This document shows, in pieces, positions 35,397 to 43,712 of a stretch of DNA of 64,000 bases. The position numbers were made by a program, and so were the translations under genes. Where the stretch lies: assembly GCF_006496635.1 (NCBI RefSeq), contig NZ_CP022958.1, forward strand, positions 4,526,001-4,590,000, given 5' to 3'. The notes beneath the pieces are model-generated. The model saw only the letters and a program-made list of their open reading frames with translations, was not told where the DNA came from and searched no databases. Numbering within the stretch: position 1 is the stretch's first letter; every line of letters begins with the position of its first letter. Source of the DNA: Azoarcus sp. DD4 (GTDB lineage: Bacteria; Pseudomonadota; Gammaproteobacteria; Burkholderiales; Rhodocyclaceae).

Positions 35397-36680
35397 ATGA
35401 AGATACAGATCACGAACGGCCGGGTGATCGACCCGGCGAACCAAGTCGATGCCGTTCAGGACGTGTTCATTGCCGACGGCAAGATCGTCGCGCTCGGTCG
35501 CGCGCCCGACGGCTTCGCCGCCGAGCGCAGCATCGATGCCGGCGGCCTGGTGGTGGCGCCGGGCCTGATCGACCTCGCCGCCCGCCTGCGCGAGCCGGGT
35601 TTCGAGTACCGCGCCACGCTGGAATCCGAAATGGACGCGGCGATGGCCGGCGGCGTCACCAGCCTGGCCATCCCGCCCGACACCGACCCGACGCTGGACG
35701 AACCCGGCCTGGTCGAAATGCTCTGCTACCGGGCCAAGAAGCTGAACCGGGCCCATGTGTATCCGGTCGCCGCGCTCACCCTCGGCCTCAAGGGCGAGCG
35801 TCTGTCCGAGATGGCCGAACTTGTCGAAGCCGGCTGCGTCGCCTTCAGCCAGGCCAACGTGCCCATCCTGGACAACGCTGTGCTGATGCGCGCGATGCAG
35901 TATGCCGCCACCTTCGGCTTCCGCGTCTGGCTGCAGCCCATCGCTCCCTTCCTCGCCCGTGGCGGCTACGCCCACGATGGCGAGTTCGCCAGCCGCCTCG
36001 GCCTGCCCGGCATCCCGGTGGCGGCCGAAACCGTGGCGCTCTACACCTACCTGCAGCTCGCCCAGGCCACCGGCGCCCGGCTGCACATCACCCGCCTCTC
36101 GAGCGCGGCCGGTCTCAAGCTGATCGACCAGGCGCGCGCCGAAGGCATGGACGTGACCTGCGACGTGTCGATCAACCATCTACACCTGTGCGACATGGAC
36201 ATCGGCTACTTCAACTCCAATTGCCACCTTGTGCCGCCGCTGCGCAGCCAGCGCGACCGCGAGGCACTGTGCCGCGGGCTGGCCGAGGGCCGCATCAACG
36301 CGCTGTGCTCGGACCACACGCCGGTAGACGACGACGGCAAGCTGACCCCCTTCAGCGAATCGGAAGCCGGCGCCACCGGGCTGGAACTGCTGCTGCCGCT
36401 GACACTGAAGTGGGCCAAGGACAGCGGCGTGCCGCTGCCGACCGCGCTCGGCCGTGTCACCGCCGACGCCGCGCGCATCGTCGGCATCACCAAGGCGGGC
36501 CATCTGGCCGTGGGTGCGCGTGCCGACGTCTGCGTGTTCGACCCGCAGGCGTACGTGAAGATCAGCCGCGACAGCCTGAAGAGCCAGGGCAAGAACACGC
36601 CCTTCCTCGGCCTGGAACTGCCCGGCCAGGTGCGCTACACGCTGGTCGAAGGCCAGGTGATGTACGGCAACGCCGGATAA
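35397..36680 (+). CDS. pyrC': Inactive dihydroorotase-like PyrC' (aspartate transcarbamoylase partner)
   Basis: 427 residues of the type I dihydroorotase/amidohydrolase barrel. The usual metal-binding D-x-H-x-H-x-R is replaced by DLAARLRE after VVAPGLI, so both His are missing. The region where active enzymes have HAED reads LQPIAPFLARGG. The distal Asp motif (CSDHTPVD) is retained. This matches the pseudo-dihydroorotase that in Pseudomonas is needed for assembly of active aspartate transcarbamoylase. A functional pyrC must lie elsewhere in the genome. AAGGAAG precedes ATG 35397, 82 bases after pyrB; it is closed by a terminator. Confidence 0.88.
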   Translation: MKIQITNGRVIDPANQVDAVQDVFIADGKIVALGRAPDGFAAERSIDAGGLVVAPGLIDLAARLREPGFEYRATLESEMDAAMAGGVTSLAIPPDTDPTLDEPGLVEMLCYRAKKLNRAHVYPVAALTLGLKGERLSEMAELVEAGCVAFSQANVPILDNAVLMRAMQYAATFGFRVWLQPIAPFLARGGYAHDGEFASRLGLPGIPVAAETVALYTYLQLAQATGARLHITRLSSAAGLKLIDQARAEGMDVTCDVSINHLHLCDMDIGYFNSNCHLVPPLRSQRDREALCRGLAEGRINALCSDHTPVDDDGKLTPFSESEAGATGLELLLPLTLKWAKDSGVPLPTALGRVTADAARIVGITKAGHLAVGARADVCVFDPQAYVKISRDSLKSQGKNTPFLGLELPGQVRYTLVEGQVMYGNAG

Positions 36681-36702
36681 ACGCTCCGGCCGCCGTGGCC
36701 CT

Positions 36703-36999
36703 TCACGCCATGGAACGCAAACGCCCGGCCAGTCCGGGCGTTGCCTTTTCTATGCGTACCCGCTTCGCACGCGAGGTATCGCCGCTGACCAGCGTCACCG
36801 CCGACTTCGGTACGCCGCAGAATTCAGCGAGGAAGGCACACAGGGCAGCGTTGGCCTTGCCGTCCACCGGCGGCGCGGCGAGGCGGATCTTCATGGCCTC
36901 GCCGTGCAGACCGGCGAAACCGGTCTGCTTCGCACCAGGCTGGATGTGCAGGGTCAGGGTGAGGCTGCCGTCAGCCCCCTCGCGTAGCCAGTCAGTCAA
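36703..36999 (-). CDS. yggU: DUF167 (YggU) family protein
   Basis: 98 residues of the YggU/DUF167 family: LTLHIQPGAKQTGFAGLHGE, IRLAAPPVDGKANAALCAFL, GDTSRAKRVRIE. Function unknown. No ATG fits: the stop of yggT ends at 37002 and the first usable initiator is TTG 36999, which gives the normal family length. The last ~10 codons form one strand of the pyr operon terminator. Confidence 0.82.
   Translation of the reverse strand: MTDWLREGADGSLTLTLHIQPGAKQTGFAGLHGEAMKIRLAAPPVDGKANAALCAFLAEFCGVPKSAVTLVSGDTSRAKRVRIEKATPGLAGRLRSMA
36720..36749 (+). terminator. Rho-independent terminator of the yqgE-pyr operon
   Basis: AACGCCCGG (36720-36728) and CCGGGCGTT (36734-36742) form a 9-base stem with a CCAGT loop, followed by GCCTTTT. 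It starts 39 bases after the pyrC' stop. The stem lies inside the 3' coding end of the convergent yggU gene, where it encodes part of its last residues. Confidence 0.8.
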
Positions 37000-37001
37000 G
37001 T

Positions 37002-37583
37002 TCAGCTGCCGAACAGCAGTGGCGCAAAACCGCCGCGCAGGCCGCCGAGCAGCATCAGCAGGATCTGCAGCACCAGCAGCAGCACCAGCGGCGACAGGTC
37101 GACATTGGCCACCGTCGGCACGACGCGGCGAAACGGCCGCAGGAAGGGCGCGGACAAGGCATTGAACACCGGCCCCGCCGGCGAGTGCGGCGCCACCCAG
37201 GACAGCACCGCCGACACCAGCACCACGGCGAAGATCAGATAGACGATCATCCGCAGCAATTCGACCAGCCCCAACCCCCACAGGCCGAGCAGCACGCCGA
37301 CCGCATTGCCGGTGAGAGGCACGCCGCGTATCGCCATTTCCACGAACACGAACAGCGTCTGGAAGGCCCAGGCCGGCAGCAGGCTGGCCATGTCCAACCC
37401 GAGCAGTCCGGGAATCAGGCGGCGCAGCGGCCGTACGATCCAGTCGGTGGTAGACACCACGAACTGACCGATCTGGTTGCGGAAAGACACGCGCTGCCAC
37501 TGCATGAAGAAGCGCGCCAGCAGCATCAGCGTGATGAAGCCGGCCGCGGTGTCGAGGATGAGCAGGAGAATGTTGGTCAGCAT
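37002..37583 (-). CDS. yggT: YggT family membrane protein
   Basis: 193 residues with four or more hydrophobic segments (LLLILDTAAGFITLMLLARF near the start; VYLIFAVVLVSAVLSWVAPH; LVLLLVLQILLMLLGGL at the end) and the duplicated YggT pattern, RxxxPxxxP-like stretches DWIVRPLRRLIPGLLGLD and PFLRPFRRVVPTVANVD. Inner-membrane protein of unknown role, possibly osmotic or K+-related. It sits between proC and yggU in the order conserved in proteobacteria. Confidence 0.9.
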   Translation of the reverse strand: MLTNILLLILDTAAGFITLMLLARFFMQWQRVSFRNQIGQFVVSTTDWIVRPLRRLIPGLLGLDMASLLPAWAFQTLFVFVEMAIRGVPLTGNAVGVLLGLWGLGLVELLRMIVYLIFAVVLVSAVLSWVAPHSPAGPVFNALSAPFLRPFRRVVPTVANVDLSPLVLLLVLQILLMLLGGLRGGFAPLLFGS

Positions 37584-37601
37584 CGGTTCCGTCCCGGCCG
37601 C

Positions 37602-38426
37602 TCAGTTCCGGCCCAACTCGTCGCCGAGTTCGCGGCCACGCGCTTCGGCCGCCGCCACCGCCTTCACCATGGCGTCGTGCCAGCCGGAGGCCGCCAGGCT
37701 GGCCAGCGCTGCGGCCGTGGTGCCCCCCTTGGAGGTCACCCGCTCGCGCAGGACTGCCGGCGGTTCGTCGGAGCCCGCGGCGAGCCTGGCCGCACCCAGC
37801 GTGGTGTCGATCGCCAGCTTGCGCGCAGTGGCTTCGTCGAAACCGAGCGCCCGGCCAGCAGCCTCCAGCGCCTCGATGAAGTGGAACACATAGGCCGGGC
37901 CGCTGCCCGACACCGCGGTGACTGCGTCGATCTGCGCCTCATCGGCAATCCATACCGTGCTGCCGACCGCGGCCAGCACACGCTCGGCAGCATCGCGCCC
38001 GGCGGCATCCACCGCCGGATCGGCATAAAGCCCGGTGATGCCGGCGCCGATCAATGCGGGCGTGTTGGGCATGCAGCGCACCATGCGGACATAGGGCTGG
38101 CCGCCGCTGCCCAGCCAGCGGCCGATGTCGGCCAGGCGCAGGCCAGCGGCGATGCTGACCACCAGCTGGCCGGAAAGCTGCCCCGCCAGCGGCGCGACCG
38201 CCGCCTTCATCTGCTGCGGCTTGACCGCCAGCACCAGTACGTCGCAGGCGAGCGCGGCGGCATCGGCCGCTTCGCTGGTGCGGACGCCGAAGCGCTCGGC
38301 GAGCCGGGCACGGCTGTCGGCGTTGAGGTCGATCGCGCACAGGTCGGCGGCCTCGATGCCGCGTGCGACCAGGCCGCCGATCAGGGCTGCGGCCATGTTG
38401 CCGCCGCCTAGGAAGGTGATTTTCAT
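37602..38426 (-). CDS. proC: Pyrroline-5-carboxylate reductase
   Basis: 274 residues, full length. The N-terminal NAD(P)-binding motif is FLGGGNMAAALIGG, VLVLAVKPQQM follows and the C-terminal signature is SGSGPAYVFHFIEALEAAGR with TTLGAARLA. It reduces pyrroline-5-carboxylate to proline. Starts 94 bases after the end of yggS on the same strand. Confidence 0.95.
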   Translation of the reverse strand: MKITFLGGGNMAAALIGGLVARGIEAADLCAIDLNADSRARLAERFGVRTSEAADAAALACDVLVLAVKPQQMKAAVAPLAGQLSGQLVVSIAAGLRLADIGRWLGSGGQPYVRMVRCMPNTPALIGAGITGLYADPAVDAAGRDAAERVLAAVGSTVWIADEAQIDAVTAVSGSGPAYVFHFIEALEAAGRALGFDEATARKLAIDTTLGAARLAAGSDEPPAVLRERVTSKGGTTAAALASLAASGWHDAMVKAVAAAEARGRELGDELGRN

Positions 38427-38520
38427 GTCAGGTATCCAGCAGGTGTGAGCGTGAAGACAAGTAAAGGGTCAGCGTTGCGGCGCAGTTTGCATCGGGACGG
38501 AGCGCCGCAAGGCTGACGCC

Positions 38521-39234
38521 TCAGGTACCGGCGACCACGGCCTCGCGCGCGCGGTCGCGGGTGCCGAAGATGGCGGTGCCGACGCGGACCATGGTGGCGC
38601 CCTCGGCCACCGCCGCCTCGATGTCGTGCGACATGCCCATCGACAGCGTGTCGAGCGCCAGTCCGTCGGCCGCCAGGTCATCGCGCAGGCGGCGCAACTC
38701 GGCGAATCGGCGGCGCTGCAGGGCAGCATCCCCGGTCGGTTCGGGGATGCACATCAGGCCGCGCAGCCGCAGCCGCGGCAGGGCCGCCACCGCGCGCGCC
38801 AGTGCCGGCAGGTCGGCCGGCGCGACGCCGCTCTTGCTGCCCTCGCCGCTGACGTTCACCTGGATGCAGACATTGAGCGGCGGCAGATGCACATCGCGCT
38901 GCTCGGCCAGGCGTTGGGCGATCTTGAGGCGGTCTACGCTGTGCACCCAGGCAAAATACTGCGCCACCGGGCGCGTCTTGTTGCTCTGCAAGGGGCCGAT
39001 GAAATGCCATTCGAGGCCGAGCGCCGCCAGCGCATCAGCCTTGGCGACGCCCTCCTGCACGTAGTTCTCGCCGAAAGCGCGCTGGCCCGCGGCCGCGGCC
39101 TCGCGTACCGCCTCGGCAGGCCAGGTCTTGCTCACCGCCAGCAAGCCGACCTCGCCCGGATCACGCCCTGCAGCACGCGCGGCCTCGGCGATACGCTCGC
39201 CCACAGCTTGCAAGTTGGCGGAGATTGATGTCAT
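38521..39234 (-). CDS. yggS: PLP homeostasis protein YggS/PLPBP
   Basis: 237 residues of the alanine-racemase-like YggS fold. The PLP Lys lies in LLAVSKTWPA, with FGENYVQEG, WHFIGPLQSNK, VHSVDRLKIA and LSMGMSHDIEAAVAEGATMV downstream. It binds pyridoxal phosphate without known enzymatic activity and maintains PLP and amino-acid homeostasis. Divergent from pilT (133-base gap), as in many beta- and gammaproteobacteria. Confidence 0.94.
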   Translation of the reverse strand: MTSISANLQAVGERIAEAARAAGRDPGEVGLLAVSKTWPAEAVREAAAAGQRAFGENYVQEGVAKADALAALGLEWHFIGPLQSNKTRPVAQYFAWVHSVDRLKIAQRLAEQRDVHLPPLNVCIQVNVSGEGSKSGVAPADLPALARAVAALPRLRLRGLMCIPEPTGDAALQRRRFAELRRLRDDLAADGLALDTLSMGMSHDIEAAVAEGATMVRVGTAIFGTRDRAREAVVAGT

Positions 39235-39367
39235 ATTGCCGCAGCCTCAGTCCCTTGGAGCAATGCGCCGAAAGTATAGCACCGGCCCCATCCCGCCCCG
39301 TGCCGCGGGCCTGTCCGCTCCGCACTGCTCCAGCCGCCTTTCGTCCGTCGTCACCACACTCGAATCC

Positions 39368-40408
39368 ATGGACATTACCGAACTGCTCGCCTTCGCGGTC
39401 AAGAACAAGGCCTCCGACCTTCACCTCTCGGCCGGCCTGCCGCCGATGATCCGCGTGCATGGCGACGTGCGCCGCATCAACCTGCCGCCCATGGAGCACA
39501 AGGACGTGCACGCCATGGTGTACGACATCATGAACGACGGGCAGCGCAAGCAGTTCGAGGAAACCTGGGAGTGCGACTTCTCGTTCGCGGTGCCCAACCT
39601 GGCCCGCTTCCGGGTCAATGCCTTCAACCAGAACCGCGGCGCGGGCGCGGTATTCCGGACGATTCCGTCCAAGGTGCTGACGCTCGAAGAGCTCAACTGC
39701 CCGAAGATCTTCAAAGACATCTCGAATCAGCCGCGCGGCATCGTGCTGGTCACCGGCCCGACCGGTTCGGGCAAGTCGACCACGCTGGCGGCGATGATCG
39801 ACTACATCAACGAGAACGAGTACGGCCACATCCTCACCGTCGAGGATCCGATCGAATTCGTGCACGAATCCAAGCGCTGCCTGATCAACCAGCGCGAGGT
39901 GCACCGCGACACCGCGTCCTTCAACAATGCGCTGCGCGCCTCGCTGCGCGAGGATCCGGACGTTATCCTGGTCGGCGAAATGCGCGACCTCGAAACCATC
40001 CGCCTGGCGCTGACCGCAGCCGAAACCGGCCACCTGGTGTTCGGCACCCTGCACACCTCGTCGGCGGCCAAGACCATAGACCGTATCGTCGACGTCTTCC
40101 CCGCGGCGGAAAAGGACATGGTGCGGTCGATGCTGTCGGAATCCCTGCGCGCAGTCATCTCGCAGACCCTGCTCAAGACCAAGGACGGCTCCGGCCGGGT
40201 CGCGGCGCACGAGATCATGATAGGCACGCCGGCCATCCGCAACCTGATCCGCGAAAACAAGATCGCGCAGATGTACTCCGCCATCCAGACCGGCCAGAAC
40301 GTCGGCATGCAGACACTGGACCAATGCCTGGCCGATCTCGTCCGCCGCAACATCGTCTCGGCGGCAGAAGCGCGCGTGCGGGCGCAGAACAAGGACAACT
40401 TCAACTGA
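39368..40408 (+). CDS. pilT: Type IV pilus retraction ATPase PilT
   Basis: 346 residues. Walker A GPTGSGKSTTLA, the Asp box LTVEDPIEFVHES, Walker B DPDVILVGEMRD, and the His box HLVFGTLHTSSAAKTIDRI are present; the AIRNLIRENKI stretch near the C-terminus is the conserved PilT motif. This hexameric cytoplasmic ATPase depolymerises pili. ATG 39368 gives the canonical start MDITELLAFAV. Divergent from yggS, followed by pilU. Confidence 0.97.
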   Translation: MDITELLAFAVKNKASDLHLSAGLPPMIRVHGDVRRINLPPMEHKDVHAMVYDIMNDGQRKQFEETWECDFSFAVPNLARFRVNAFNQNRGAGAVFRTIPSKVLTLEELNCPKIFKDISNQPRGIVLVTGPTGSGKSTTLAAMIDYINENEYGHILTVEDPIEFVHESKRCLINQREVHRDTASFNNALRASLREDPDVILVGEMRDLETIRLALTAAETGHLVFGTLHTSSAAKTIDRIVDVFPAAEKDMVRSMLSESLRAVISQTLLKTKDGSGRVAAHEIMIGTPAIRNLIRENKIAQMYSAIQTGQNVGMQTLDQCLADLVRRNIVSAAEARVRAQNKDNFN

Positions 40409-40512
40409 TCCTCGCGCCACCGACAGCCCGCCAGCGGCATCGCCACGCATAACACCCGGCATCAACCGAACCACCTACGCCACAAGGCACGCACTACGGT
40501 CAGGAGTCAGCA

Positions 40513-41646
40513 ATGGAACGCGATCAGGCCCTCAAGTTCATGCACGATCTGCTGCGGCTGATGCTGCAGAAGAACGGCTCCGACCTCTTCATCAATGCCG
40601 GCTTCCCGCCGGCGATAAAGATCGACGGCCGCATCACGCCGCAGTCCAATCAGGCACTGGCGCCGCCGCACACCGCCGAGCTCGCACGCGCGATCATGAA
40701 CGACCGCCAGTCGGCCGAGTTCGAAGCCACCAAGGAGTGCAACTTCGCGATTTCGCCGGCGGGCATCGGCCGCTTCCGCGCCAACGCCTACATCCAGCAG
40801 GGGCGTGTGGCGCTGGTGCTGCGGACCATCCCACAGAAGATACCCACCCTCGACGAACTCGGCCTGCCGCCGGTCCTGCGCGACATCGGCATGACCAAGC
40901 GCGGCCTGGTCATCTTCGTCGGCGGCACCGGCACCGGCAAGACCACCTCGCTGGCGGCGATGGTCGACTATCGCAACGAGAACTCCTACGGCCACATCAT
41001 CACGGTCGAAGACCCAATCGAATTCGTCCATCCGCACAAGAACTGCATCGTGTCGCAGCGTGAGATCGGCATCGACACCGACAGCTGGGAAGCCGCACTG
41101 AAGAACACCCTGCGGCAGGCGCCGGACGTGATCCTGATGGGCGAAATCCGCGACCGCGAAACGATGGACTACGCGATCGCCTTCGCCGAAACCGGCCACC
41201 TCTGCCTCGCCACCCTGCACGCCAACAGCGCCAACCAGGCGATCGACCGCATCATCAACTTCTTCCCGGAAGACCGCCGCCAGCAGCTGCTGATGGATCT
41301 CTCGCTCAACCTGCGGGCGATGGTGTCGCAGCGCTTGCTGCCGTTGAAGGGACGCAAGGGCCGGGTGCCGGCGGTGGAGGTGATGCTCAACTCGCCGCTG
41401 ATCTCCGACCTGATCTTCAAGGGCGAGGTGCCGGGCATCAAGGAGATCATGAAGCGCTCGCGCGAGCTCGGCATGCAGACCTTCGACCAGGCGCTGTTCG
41501 ACCTCTACGAGGAAGAGAAGATCAGCTACGAGGATGCGTTGCGCAACGCCGACTCGGTGAACGACCTGCGCCTGCAGATCAAGCTCAACAGCAAGCTCGG
41601 CGACAAGGATCTCGTCTCGGGCGTGCAGAACCTCGACATCGTCTGA
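40513..41646 (+). CDS. pilU: Type IV pilus retraction accessory ATPase PilU
   Basis: 377 residues, a PilT paralogue. Walker A is GGTGTGKTTSLAAM, the Asp box VEDPIEFVHPHKN, Walker B DVILMGEIRDRET and the His box HLCLATLHANSANQAIDRI. The PilT-type tail motif reads LISDLIFKGEVPGIKEIMKR, and there is a PilU-typical extended C-terminus. PilU strengthens PilT-driven retraction. Starts 105 bases after pilT; likely the same operon. Confidence 0.95.
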   Translation: MERDQALKFMHDLLRLMLQKNGSDLFINAGFPPAIKIDGRITPQSNQALAPPHTAELARAIMNDRQSAEFEATKECNFAISPAGIGRFRANAYIQQGRVALVLRTIPQKIPTLDELGLPPVLRDIGMTKRGLVIFVGGTGTGKTTSLAAMVDYRNENSYGHIITVEDPIEFVHPHKNCIVSQREIGIDTDSWEAALKNTLRQAPDVILMGEIRDRETMDYAIAFAETGHLCLATLHANSANQAIDRIINFFPEDRRQQLLMDLSLNLRAMVSQRLLPLKGRKGRVPAVEVMLNSPLISDLIFKGEVPGIKEIMKRSRELGMQTFDQALFDLYEEEKISYEDALRNADSVNDLRLQIKLNSKLGDKDLVSGVQNLDIV

Positions 41647-41694
41647 ACCAGGGCGGGGCCGGCACCGCCGCAGTGCGGCCCCGGCCCGGCGGCA

Positions 41695-43170
41695 TCAGGC
41701 GCCGGCGAGCGCGCCGTGCTTTTCCCTGACCATACGGTCGAGCAGGTCCACGACCTGGTCGCTCGCCTTCTCGGCCTGCTGGAAGGCGGCGAAGATGCTG
41801 TCCTGCACCTTGGGACTGGCTTCCCAGTTCTGCGCCATCAGCGACACCGCTTCGGCCACCTTGCGATGGACCATGGCATGCGGTTCGCCGATGCGGCGGA
41901 AAGCCTCCAGCCCGGCGAAGCTCGCGGTCGCCGGCGAAGCCAGCCAGCTACCGAAACGGCAGTCGTGCTCGCCCTCGCGGGCCGCCTGCGCCTCGGCGGA
42001 ATCGATGCCGAGATCCAGCGTCAGGTAAGCGTTCTGCTTGAAGACGAAGTGGTCGACCTTGGCCAGCGAAGTGAAGCTGACGTCGTGCACGTAGTCGATG
42101 CGGGCCAGCGACTGGCGGGCCGATTCGGCAAAGGCGGTGAAGGCGCGCTCGAGCTCGGCCACGCTGGCGAGCGAGGCAGTGGCCATGGTCTTCATCTCGC
42201 CGGCATCCTGCAGCATGTTGCCGGCCTCTTCGCGCAGCGCGCCCATCACGCCACCGATCTCCGACGACGCGCGGATGGTGTTCTCGGCGAGCTTCCTCAC
42301 CTCGTCGGCGACCACCGCGAAGCCGCGGCCGTGCTCGCCGGCGCGGGCCGCCTCGATCGCGGCGTTGAGTGCCAGCAGGTTGGTCTGGTCGGCGATGCTC
42401 TTGATCAGTTCCACCGAATGCGTGATCTCGCCGCTTCTGGAATTGAGCGTCTCGATCTCGCTGCTGACGCGTTCGACCTTGTCGGCAATGCTGCCCAGAT
42501 CCTGCGCCACCTGCTGCATCGAAAGCTGGCTGCGCTCAGCCTCGTCGGCGGTCTGGCCGGCGAGACGTTCGAGCTCCTCGGTGGCCGACACCACGTTGAT
42601 CATGTCCTGCTGGTTGGTGCGCATGTTCTGCAGCAGCGTCACCGAGTTGAGCTGGCCGGTACGCGACAGCAGCGCGTTGCGCCGGTCCTCGCGCCAGGTG
42701 TGCTCCATCGCCTTGAAGGACTGGTTGGCCCCTTCGAGCGCCTCGCGGAACACGCCGTGCAGCCCCACCGGCTGCGCGCGGCGGAAGAACTTGCCTTCAC
42801 CGGCATAGGCCAGCGCGGTGCGCTGCTCGCGGAAGCAGGTTTCGAGCTGGTCGAGCATGTCGTTCACGTCCCAGCAGACCTGACCCAGCTCGTCGACGCG
42901 GTCGATGCCGGTGATGCGATCGCCGACGTGGCCGGCGGCGATCAGCTTCGCCACCCGCGAGATCTCGTTGAGCGGACGCAGCGTCGTTTCGACATGACGC
43001 ATATAGAGATGACTGCTGCCGAAACCGACCGCCAACAGCAGGCCGACCCAGATCAGGTCGCGCAGCTGCCAGCCGTAGAGCGCCAGCGTGACGACGCCCG
43101 CCACCAGCAGCAGCACGTTGAGCAACAGGATCTGCGCGCGCGCCTTAGAAAGAAAGGACGAGTTCTTCAT
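41695..43170 (-). CDS. Methyl-accepting chemotaxis protein with C-terminal CZB domain
   Basis: 491 residues. Two closely spaced membrane segments (~14-35 and ~38-57) leave almost no periplasmic loop, so sensing is intracellular. A HAMP-like region and the signalling domain follow, with tip SIADQTNLLALNAAIEAARA. The tail (~380-470) is a chemoreceptor zinc-binding domain: KVDHFVFKQNAYL, then CRFGSWL and PHAMVHRKV supply the His/Cys ligands. Its start overlaps by 26 bases the gene of an Aer-like PAS protein, and the pair together has the content of an aerotaxis receptor. CZB domains respond to zinc or hypochlorous acid. Confidence 0.9.
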   Translation of the reverse strand: MKNSSFLSKARAQILLLNVLLLVAGVVTLALYGWQLRDLIWVGLLLAVGFGSSHLYMRHVETTLRPLNEISRVAKLIAAGHVGDRITGIDRVDELGQVCWDVNDMLDQLETCFREQRTALAYAGEGKFFRRAQPVGLHGVFREALEGANQSFKAMEHTWREDRRNALLSRTGQLNSVTLLQNMRTNQQDMINVVSATEELERLAGQTADEAERSQLSMQQVAQDLGSIADKVERVSSEIETLNSRSGEITHSVELIKSIADQTNLLALNAAIEAARAGEHGRGFAVVADEVRKLAENTIRASSEIGGVMGALREEAGNMLQDAGEMKTMATASLASVAELERAFTAFAESARQSLARIDYVHDVSFTSLAKVDHFVFKQNAYLTLDLGIDSAEAQAAREGEHDCRFGSWLASPATASFAGLEAFRRIGEPHAMVHRKVAEAVSLMAQNWEASPKVQDSIFAAFQQAEKASDQVVDLLDRMVREKHGALAGA

Positions 43171-43666
43171 AGCTGGTGCCCTTCTCGGTCAGCAGGTTGG
43201 TCAGCAGGGCAAGCGAGGCGCCCACCGCGTCGCGCGCACCTGCGCGTTCTTCCTCGGCGATCATGTCGCGATACACCTGGCCGAAGACCTTGACCGCCTC
43301 GGCCGAGGGCTTGCGCCGCACCGAGAAATAGCCTTCGACACGGCCGCTCTGGTCGTAGGACGGTGTCACGTTGGCGAACACCCAATAGTGGCCGCCGTCG
43401 CGCGACATGTTCTTGACGTAGGCGAAACACTCGCGCTCGGCCTGCAGGCAGTCCCACAGGTACTTGAACACGCCGCGCGGCATGTCCGGGTGGCGGATGA
43501 TGTTGTGCGGCGCGCCCAGCAACTCGTGCTCCGGATACCCGGAGAACTCGATGAAGATCCGGTTGCAGTAGGTGATCCGGCCCTTCAGGTCGGTCTTCGA
43601 GACGATGAAATCGCTCTCGCGCATCGGACGCTCGACCCCTGTCGGCGTCACTTTGTATTTCGCCAC
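43145..43666 (-). CDS. Aer-like PAS domain protein
   Basis: 173 residues from GTG 43666, preceded by GGGAGGAG. The PAS domain (~15-120) closely resembles that of the E. coli aerotaxis receptor Aer, with SKTDLKGRITYCNRIFIEFS, GYPEHELLGAPHNIIRHPDM and KNMSRDGGHYWVFANVTP; that domain binds FAD. No membrane segment and no signalling domain. Its 3' end overlaps the CZB chemoreceptor gene by 26 bases, suggesting coupled translation and a two-subunit redox/oxygen receptor. FAD binding is inferred from family resemblance. Confidence 0.85.
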   Translation of the reverse strand: MAKYKVTPTGVERPMRESDFIVSKTDLKGRITYCNRIFIEFSGYPEHELLGAPHNIIRHPDMPRGVFKYLWDCLQAERECFAYVKNMSRDGGHYWVFANVTPSYDQSGRVEGYFSVRRKPSAEAVKVFGQVYRDMIAEEERAGARDAVGASLALLTNLLTEKGTSYEELVLSF

Positions 43667-43712
43667 GCTGTACTCCTCCCTATTCCCTTTGGGGGAATTC
43701 TCGGCACTGTTC

